Source of the DNA: Eunapius fragilis
Taxonomy: Eukaryota; Porifera; Demospongiae; Spongillida; Spongillidae
Direction: 5' to 3'
Assembly (NCBI GenBank): GCA_963681505.1
Contig: OY811972.1
Span: 7,828,720 to 7,892,719, forward strand
DNA length: 64,000 nucleotides
Position numbers and translations under genes: made by a program. Positions 12,401-21,400 of this stretch are shown here, piece by piece. Positions within the stretch are counted from its first letter, which is position 1. The number at the start of each line of letters is the position of its first letter. The notes beneath the pieces are model-generated. The model did not search any database. It saw only the letters and a program-made list of their open reading frames with translations, and was not told the origin of the DNA.

Positions 12401-15400
12401 TGATTATTAAATATGGTTTGGTTGGCAAGAATATTTTCATGGGGTTTGGCTTTGGGGCCAATGTCTAGGATTATGACTAGGAGTTTGTACGTCTTGCTGT
12501 GGTCCAGACATGCATGGTGTGAGCTTAGAGATCAACCGAGGTGTGCAGCGGGAGTTAGAGTTTTGGAGATCATCTAGTTGTGTGGCCCAATATAATGCCC
12601 AGCCTATATGGCTTAGCCCTTCAGCCGTTAGGTTGGTGTATTCAAATGTGAGTGATACTGGCCAGCTATTGGGGGTATACAGTGGAGCATGGCCTGCATG
12701 TTGCACAGGGTAGTTGGTTGCCAGGAGAAGCAGCCCAGAGTTCTACAGGAAGGGAATTGGTGGTGGTGCTTAGGGTACTGGACTCCATTGCACACAAGCT
12801 GTGTAATATGAGAGTACTGGTGGGTAGTCGACAGCCACACTGCAAACAGAATTGACATTGGTAGTAAGATAGTCAATTTTGTGGACCCCATAGAGATGTA
12901 TGGGAGGAACCATCAATCTAATCGCTTAAAGATTGTTATATTAGAGTAAGCCAGAGTTGTGAGGATCAATGGGTGTGGCCAGCGCACTTGATTGTACATG
13001 CATACAATACACGCTAGACTACTGTACATCTATTTTATTAATGGTACATGTAGCCCTCTCTACCACTGCAACCTTATAACATTCTTATAACATCCCTCCC
13101 TACCCTCATTAGTCCATATACATGTATACATCTCTCCACAACTAAACATCTCTTACATCAGATGTTGCTATATTCACTCCAGCACCAGCTCCCAACAAGG
13201 TCAGTACTACATCATGATGACCACCCTGACTTGCCATATACAGAGGAGTTGCATTGTCCTGGTAAGGAGAGAAGGAACAAAGGCATCACAGATGCACATA
13301 AGAAGGGAGAACAGTTTGAAAGTGAATATGAAGAAGAGAGTGAATGAGAGAAGTAGAGGGAGAAGGTGCATGTTGGGAGGGTGTAGAAATGACAACATCA
13401 CCAGATCGATTTGCATGTGATGTTTACTGTATACATATTGGTACACATGGTTTGTGGTATTAGGGTAAGGACTGAGGTCATGGGCCTTGACCTACCACAA
13501 TCTACATGTACAAGTAAGTCCTATTGAATCTTATTATCACCCCTACTGTACATGCACATGTACATATACAAACTGGTAGGGCAATTATTTAACACCTCAA
13601 GTGCCAGGTGAGGTGGAGGGGAAGTTTACATGTACATGGAAAGTACACCATTAAGGTGACAGGATACCCTCCTGGATTTTGAAAAAAAAATCATACTAGC
13701 TTGTAGCCTGAGAGCATCTTAGAGGACCGTATCATTTTGACAGTTATAAGATGAGCAGTAAAAATAGTATAAATATTCTAAGAATTAAACTTTATAACTG
13801 GTTTGTTGAAAACTGTAGTGCTTAAAAATCATTAGGAGGATAAATATGAAATAATATCTTCTTTCGTTTGGTGCATTTGTTTCGAAACGGAGCAGTAGGT
13901 TTGTGCCAAAGCTTATACTAACCATCATTTCAGGGTGAACTAATTGGGCTACTCATGGATTACTCATGCTGGGCATTCCAGAATCGTGAATACACATTCT
14001 TCATTACTTAATTGTCCTTTTGGTGCATCGATAACGTTACTATCCTTTTCCACAAATTTACAGCAATTTTTTTACAAAGTTACGCATCCCTGGAAGCCAT
14101 ATTTGTACCTTGAAATTGAAATTTTATTAATAAATAGATTTTCGGTTTTCGGCTATTTAGAAAAAAGTAATATATTTTGAAAACAAGGACAAGATATTTT
14201 CCTACACGTACGCTCTTCTTGGTGCTTAGCTCCTATCGTAATAATATGCTCAACACTTGATCATAAGGTCTGTTGTCCTGAATGTACAGGAAAAAGAGTT
14301 TTTGCCGTTCGTATTTCAAGGTGCTCGTAAAACTAGCAGTGCTAGTGTTTCTGCGTGTTATTGAAATGCTATCAAGGTGGCATATCTTAAACAATAAGGT
14401 GGATTCTCTCCGAATTATATACGGTACTTGAACAGAACTACCAATTGTTGATTACGTATTTTAATAATTCAGACCCCAAAAAACATGGCGGACTCAAACT
14501 GCGCATGCGTGCGCTAATTACCAGATGGCGGATGCCAAATTTTAAGGTATTGCGCTCGGTTAAATACGTTACTTATCCAAATGATATCAAGGTGGCATAT
14601 CTTAAACAATAAGGTGGATCTTGCCGATTTTTTTTCTCCAAAAAAACCTCGTTATGGGTACAATTACCTTAAACCATCCACAGAGATGTACAGAGATGTA
14701 TAGAACTGTAGGCATGTCAAGCTACTTAAGATATACATGTATGGCTGCTGATGGTCATACAGTGTAGTCAGCCAAGAATGGCTATGTGATATAAGTTCCC
14801 ACCCAAATGTTGTCATTACATGGTGTTTGGTGTGCCATGGGGGAGCAGGGATATAAGGGAGGGAGCTGTGTTAGAGGTGTCCTAACGTGCACACCATGTG
14901 CTGTTCATTTTAACTGTTATGAGATTGTTCCTTAGCTCTGGAAGAGCACTTTTATGTGTGAGCAGGATACATGTAGCAAGGTTTTTTATTACTATGTACT
15001 GACAAGGTATTACAAAGGATGAGTGGTGTATCTACACCACCCCACACCATCTATCTGCTTTGGTGCCACCACCTCTTCAGTTCCCTCCACTGATTATTTG
15101 AACACATTCCTCATATATTGCTTATCTAACCAACAGCACAAGTATCAATTCTCTTTATACTTTATAAATCTACAGGTAAAGTACAGAGTGTGGATGAAGA
15201 ACATGTGTACAAGCTGCTCTTGTTCTAAACATACATGTAGTTTAAAAGCTTTATTCCTACACATCAAGGGTTGTGATAACCTGTGCTTGGTTGGTACACT
15301 TCTATCAATCATCTGCCCCTAGATAAATTTGGGGCTCTTTACATTAAGGTAAGCCATAAAAATTTCTATGGGCAGATGTTGTAAATTCCAATTCGGTGAT

Positions 15401-18400
15401 GGCTGCCATCAAAGGGTGGTAGAGACAGCATGTACAGTTTTGGAGGTGTGCCCCAAAGTGGATCGTTGATTTTATACGGGAAGGGTATGTGATACCGTTC
15501 TACTTCAAACCTATGGCGTATACAAGGACAAATCAGCAGTCGGCGTGGGTGAACACAGGATTTGTGGACCTTGCTGTTGCCGAGCTGCTCAGTGGGGGTT
15601 ACGTCCAGACAGTAAGTGCTAGACTGTATATTTGCAGCCCGCTGTCAGAAGAAGCGCTTGGTGCTTAACCTGCGTCATGTGAACCAGTTAGTAAGGAAAC
15701 TAGGTATGAAAACTTGCGTATTGCCATGATGCTTGTCAGATCAGGTAAGTATATGATTTTAAGTCGGGTTACCACCATGTGGAGGTGGTGGAGATGCATC
15801 GTAAGTACATGTACATGGGTTTTGATGGACCATATGTGTTCTCTAAACTTATGCGACCCTTCGTTAAGCAATGGCGATCTAAGGGGTTAAAAGAAGTGAT
15901 GTACCTGGACAATGGCATATATGTGCAGTTTTAAGGGTAAGATAGAGGCCAAAAAGGCTAGTGCATGGGTGAGGGATGCCATTGAATGTGCGGGTTTGGT
16001 TGAGCATGAGGGTAAGTCAGTTTGGTTCCCGTCACTTAGCACAGCGTGGTTGGGATTCGATGCAGACCTGGAACAGGGCTGTGTTTCGGATGTTGCAGAT
16101 CACAAGGGTAGCCACACATCTGAATGCACAGTTTATTGCTAGTTTGGTTGGCAAGATCATTTCTATGGGGTTGGCTTTGGGCCTGCAATGTTTACGTAAG
16201 ACGCGGGGAAATCTTGGGAATATAAAACTTTCATAATTTCAGAAAATTGTATGTCTCATTCATTATTGTATGTATGTATATGTACATATATGTGAATCAA
16301 ACTATTCACTAGCTGGTCAATATGAGGCTCCCTCTGGATAGCAATAGAAAGATGCTGCCAAATATATTGGGTAGCATTCTGAGTGTGATCCTCTTGCCAA
16401 GTTCTTAAGGGAGAGAGAGGGATCGAGAAACACCTTGAATTGCTACAGGGCACAAAATACATGTTTAGTTAAGCATGTAGTGATACTATGTACTTAATTA
16501 TTCCACATGGGCATGTACCTGTACATTTAACACTGGGTTTACGTAAGATGCGGGGAAATTTTGGGGAATATAAAACTTTCATAATTCCCTCCTTACGTTT
16601 GATTCCCAAGCTAATTACGTTGCCTAAGAGACCTTCTTATATATGCAAACATACTGTAGAGTTTGGGCCGAAAAGTTCATACCGTTGTCGTACACTGAAG
16701 TCTCAAACCAACCTCATTAGCGTTTAAAACGCTTATAAAGTGTGCCATTAGCATCTCTGGCATAAGGAAAGGCTACACAATAGCTATAAATGTATGTGAA
16801 GACAACGCAACTGCCTTTCAAGGAGCAGTGTGTTTTACTCACGAAGAGAGGTAATAATGATGATGAATACAATTACCTTATTAACAGCTGCTTTGAAATT
16901 GTTTCGCATTTTACGAGGATGGCACCGGGATGCATAGCCAAAAAAGGAAAACATAGAAACGGAGCATGTAAAACGTGTAATTCAGGTGTGTCTGTAATTG
17001 TTTGTAGACAACACACTCACGGACGTCCTCGCAAACAGTTGAAACCGCATTGGCTAATAAAACCCGTCGTCATAGCATTCCAGCTATGAGCATAGGCATA
17101 GTTGCTGAGTCTGTTGTTCCTTGGAGCATTAGTACTGTCCACCCTGCTGCCCTGCTGCTTCAGATACCGTTGTCCTTTCTCCTGCTGTCCCTGCTACTGT
17201 TCCCACAGCTGTCCCTGGTACTGTTCCCACAGCTGTCCCTGCTACTGTTCCCACAGCTGTCCCTGGTACTGTTCCCACAGCTGTCCCTGGTACTGTTCCC
17301 AGCTGTCCCTGCTACTGTTCCCACAGCTGTCCCTGGTACTGTTCCCACAGCTGTCTCTGCTAATGTTCCCACAGCTGTCCCTGGTACTGTTCCCACAGCT
17401 GTCCCTGGTACTGTTCCCACAGCTGTCCCTGGTACTGTTCCCACAGCTGTCCCTGCTACTGTTCCCACAGCTGTCCCTGATACTGTTCCAACAGCTGTCC
17501 CTGGTACTGTTCCCACAACTGTCCCTGCTAATGTTCCCACAGCTACTGTTCCCACAGCTGTCCCTGCTAATGTTCCCACAGCTGTCCCTGCTACTATTCC
17601 CACAGCTGTCCCTGGTACTGTTCCCAGCTGTCCCTGCTACTGTTCCCACAGCTGTCCCTGATACTGTTCCCACAGCTGTCCCTGGTACTGTTCCCACAGC
17701 TGTCCCTGGTACTGTTCCCACAGCTGTCCCTGGTACTGTTCCCACAGCTGTCCCTGGTACTGTTCCCACAGCTGTCCCTGGTACTGTTCCCACAGCTGTC
17801 CCTGGTACTGTTCCCACAGCTGTCCCTGGTACTGTTCCCACAGCTGTCCCTGCTACTGTTCCCACAGCTGTCCCTGCTACTGTTCCCACAGCTGTCCCTG
17901 ATACTGTTCCCACAGCTGTCCCTGGTACTGTTCCCACAGCTGTCCCTGGTACTGTTCCCACAGCTGTCCCTGGTACTGTTCCCACAGCTGTCAATGGTAC
18001 TGTTCCCACAGCTGTCCCTGCTACTGTTCCCACAGCTGTCCCTGCTAATGTTCCCACAGCTGTCCCTGGTACTGTTCCCACAGCTGTCCCTGGTACTGTT
18101 CCCACAGCTGTCCCTAATGTTCCCACAGCTGTCCCTGGTACTGTTCCCACAGCTGTCCCTGCTACTGTTCCCACAGCTGGGGGCAATAGAAATAAAAGTC
18201 CACACGAAAAAGTGGGGAGGGGGAACAGGGAAGAGATAAAACAACCCCTTGCCTCCTCTTCATTGGAATGCTACAGCTTGATATAAAAGTTGGGCGGGGG
18301 TGTGTGGGCCTACATTGACTTAAGCTCTAACAACCATTGCTATTACATGCATATGCATTCCCATGCCCTATCAATTTTTGCAGAACTCTCACTCCTGCCA

Positions 18401-21400
18401 ACACATTATCTAACCATTGGCTTGATACACTCTGATAAACATGTAGGAGCTTATTTTCTGTACATGTACATCAAACAGCATGCAATATGAAGTACATCCG
18501 CATGTGGGCGTAGCCTAATTAGCGGTTTAACATATACATGTATCGATTCTTTACAAAATCAGCCAAACGAAAAGGCAGAGGTACAGAAACAGTTTCAAAT
18601 GCATTTTCTTTACAAATACCACCAATAGTATATCATGACCTTGTAAGACTGATCTGGGATTGCTTAGAAAAAAAAGTGTACCTGCCGCGGCTCGTTAGCT
18701 AGGTAGTCCGACATTGCGGGCCTTTTTTGACCAAGGCAATTGTCCCCAAGGCAGTCGTAAATACGCAGTGACTATCAAAATGCTTATAATAGCAGATGCT
18801 GCATTATGAAGCAACAACTCCATTCAGAGGGAATTTTTCAGTTTTTGAATATCCCCAGAATAATCAAGATTTCCCCGCGTCTTACGTAAACCCAGTGTTA
18901 AAGATTGTTATATTATATGTTAATGTCCGACTGTTAGTAGTAAGCCAGTGAGTGGTGGCAAGCCTGACCTGTAGAGTTGTGAGGATCAATGGGTGTGGCC
19001 AGTGAGTGTGGAGTTGTGAGTGGGGGTGGAGGGTGTGGCCAGTGAGTGTGGTTGTGAGTGTGGATGGGTGTGGCCAGTGAGTGAGGGTCAAGGGTGTGGC
19101 CAGTGAGTTCTTAGTGTCAGTAAGACGGAACATGACGTGCTGGCGTGCTATACTCAAGTCTACTAGTGTAGTATGGCGGTCGAACTGTATATAATAGTAC
19201 TGTAGAACAAGAAACTTTCAATTTCTTGTTAGCGCTTTTACATGAATTTGAATTTTACCCCCAAATATACATTCGCTGTGAGTACAGAGATCGAATGTGA
19301 GTGTTAGCAAGTTGTTCGCGTGTGAGCGTGGGTGGACGGCGCTGTACCTGGGTGCCTTCAAGAGATGGAAACGTGTTGAGTGACAAGCTGCAACAGACGA
19401 GGCAGTGCAAGCACTGGTGCCTGGCTGCATCAGGTGGCTGGTTTGCCATCAGTGGGGGGATGCACCATTAGTGCAGGTGACACTGGCAGGGCTCAGGAGT
19501 GAGTTGGTGTGGCCAAAGATGTGCAAGGAGCCAGTCACTGCAGATATGTTAAGGGCAATGGTAGACTTGGTGGGGCCGGAACCATCATTGTCTGATGTCA
19601 GACTGTTAGTACTATGCCTGGTGGCATTTGCTGGTTTTATGCATTGTGATGAGTTGTTAAAGTTGCAGTGCTCTGATATTGCATTTGGCACAAATAAAAG
19701 ACAGATCAGTACAGGTAGGGTAATTGCTCGTACAGGGACACCTACCTACCTGGTAGCCATGATGGAGAGATATTTCAGCATGGGTGGTTTGTGTTACACT
19801 AAAGCATGACAAAGTGTTTCGGGCAAAAGGTGGGTAGTGATTTTGTACATCGGGGGGGGGGGGGGGGGGGGGGGGGGAGAGATCAGCTACAAAAGACATA
19901 GGGAGTTGCTACTAGAGAAGACAGAACAGTTGGGTATGGACCCAAGTGTATTTGGCATGCATAGTCTGTGGGCAGGTGGTGCCACTGCTGCAGTGAGGGC
20001 TGGTGTGGCCCATCACTTATTCAAGAGGCATGGCCACTAGAGGTCACAATCTGCCAAGGATGGTTATGTAAAGGATGCACCGGAAACTCGTTTGTCTGTT
20101 ACTAAGCAGTTGGGAATATAACTCCCAACTGGTCAGCCCGTTCTTTGTTTGTCTATTGTGTCTTATTAAGATGGTGTGCACAGGTGACACTACAACTATG
20201 GTTATGTGATATGGGACTGTGGGGATTACCACAGTTTTGTGAATTGTGTTTGGTCAAATGATTTGGTCAAATGATTTCATTGACAGATAAGCCTGGAGTA
20301 CTATGACCTTTTGTGCCCCTGCCTATACACTATGCACTTGGGCCTGACACACCTGAGTAACGTGCACACTTCTTTAATCTGATAGCACACCTTTTGTGTA
20401 CACGTATGTGTTGTGGGGGGAAGGGGGTGGGCAGCGATTTTATTAATGTTACATGTAGCCCTCTGCCATTGCATCCTTATAACATCCCTCCATACCCTCA
20501 TTAGTCCATATACATCTCTCCACAACTAAACATCACTTACATTAGACCTTGCTATATTCACTCCTGCACCAGCTCCCAACAAGGTCTGTACTACATCATG
20601 ATGACCATTATAACTTGCCACATTCAGTGGAGTTGTATTGTCCTGGTAAGGAGAGAAGGAACAAAGGCATCAGAGATACACATATGTAAGAAGAGAGAAC
20701 AGTTTGAAAGTGAATATGAAGAAGAGAAGTACAGAGGGAGGTGTTGGGAGGGTGTAGAAATGGCAACATCACCAGATCAATTTGCATGCATACCAGCATG
20801 TTCATGGGTTTGTGGGATTCTGTTAAGGACTGAGGTCATCAATCTACATGCCACAATCCACATGCCACAATCTACATGTACATGTACATGTATACTGGTA
20901 ATTAACAACATTCAACATCTCAAGTGCCAGCTGAGGTGGAGGGGAAGTTTACATGTACATGGAAAGTACACCATTAAACCATCCACAGAGATGTACAGAG
21001 ATGTACAGAACTGTAGGCATGTCAAGCTGCATGCTGTGTGTATGATCAGCTGCTTAAGATATACATGTATGGCTGCTGATGGTCATACAGTGTAGTCAGC
21101 CAAAAATGGCTATGTGATATAAGTTCCCACCCAAATGTACATGGTGTTTGGAGTGCCATGTGGGGGGGATGACAACAGTTTTGTGCAGTGTTGATTTTAT
21201 GTGTTTGGTCAAATGATTTCCTTGACAGATAAGCCTGGAGTACTATGATGCTGAGGCAGTTGGTGGACTTCTGCTGTATGTGGCTGGGCAGTGCACACCT
21301 TTTGTGTAGGCAGCTCTGGGTTGGGGGACAGAGGGCCATTGCCCTCCCTAAATAAATATAACTGTAGCATTGCAATAAGATTACTGCATGTAGTTGAATG

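Larger units (their letters stand above)
16531..18897 (+). mobile_element. 2.4 kb TIR element with TTAA target duplication
   Basis: Ends are inverted repeats of about 33 bp with two mismatches, beginning CACTGGGTTTACGTAAGA. TTAA flanks both sides (16527-16530 and 18898-18901), and the paralogous DIRS sequence at 12924 shows the same TTAA uninterrupted (CGCTTAAAGATTG). The element holds a 99-codon frame, then a 1 kb minisatellite. TTAA targeting suggests piggyBac or Kolobok; no transposase is recognisable. It sits in the DIRS pseudogene and replaces part of its RNase H region. Confidence 0.85.

Noticed and set aside
17102-18286. 394-codon plus frame and 314-codon minus frame of simple repeats
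   Set aside because: Both follow from a 24 bp minisatellite whose length is a multiple of three; frames change wherever units are shortened and no flanking domain supports a protein.
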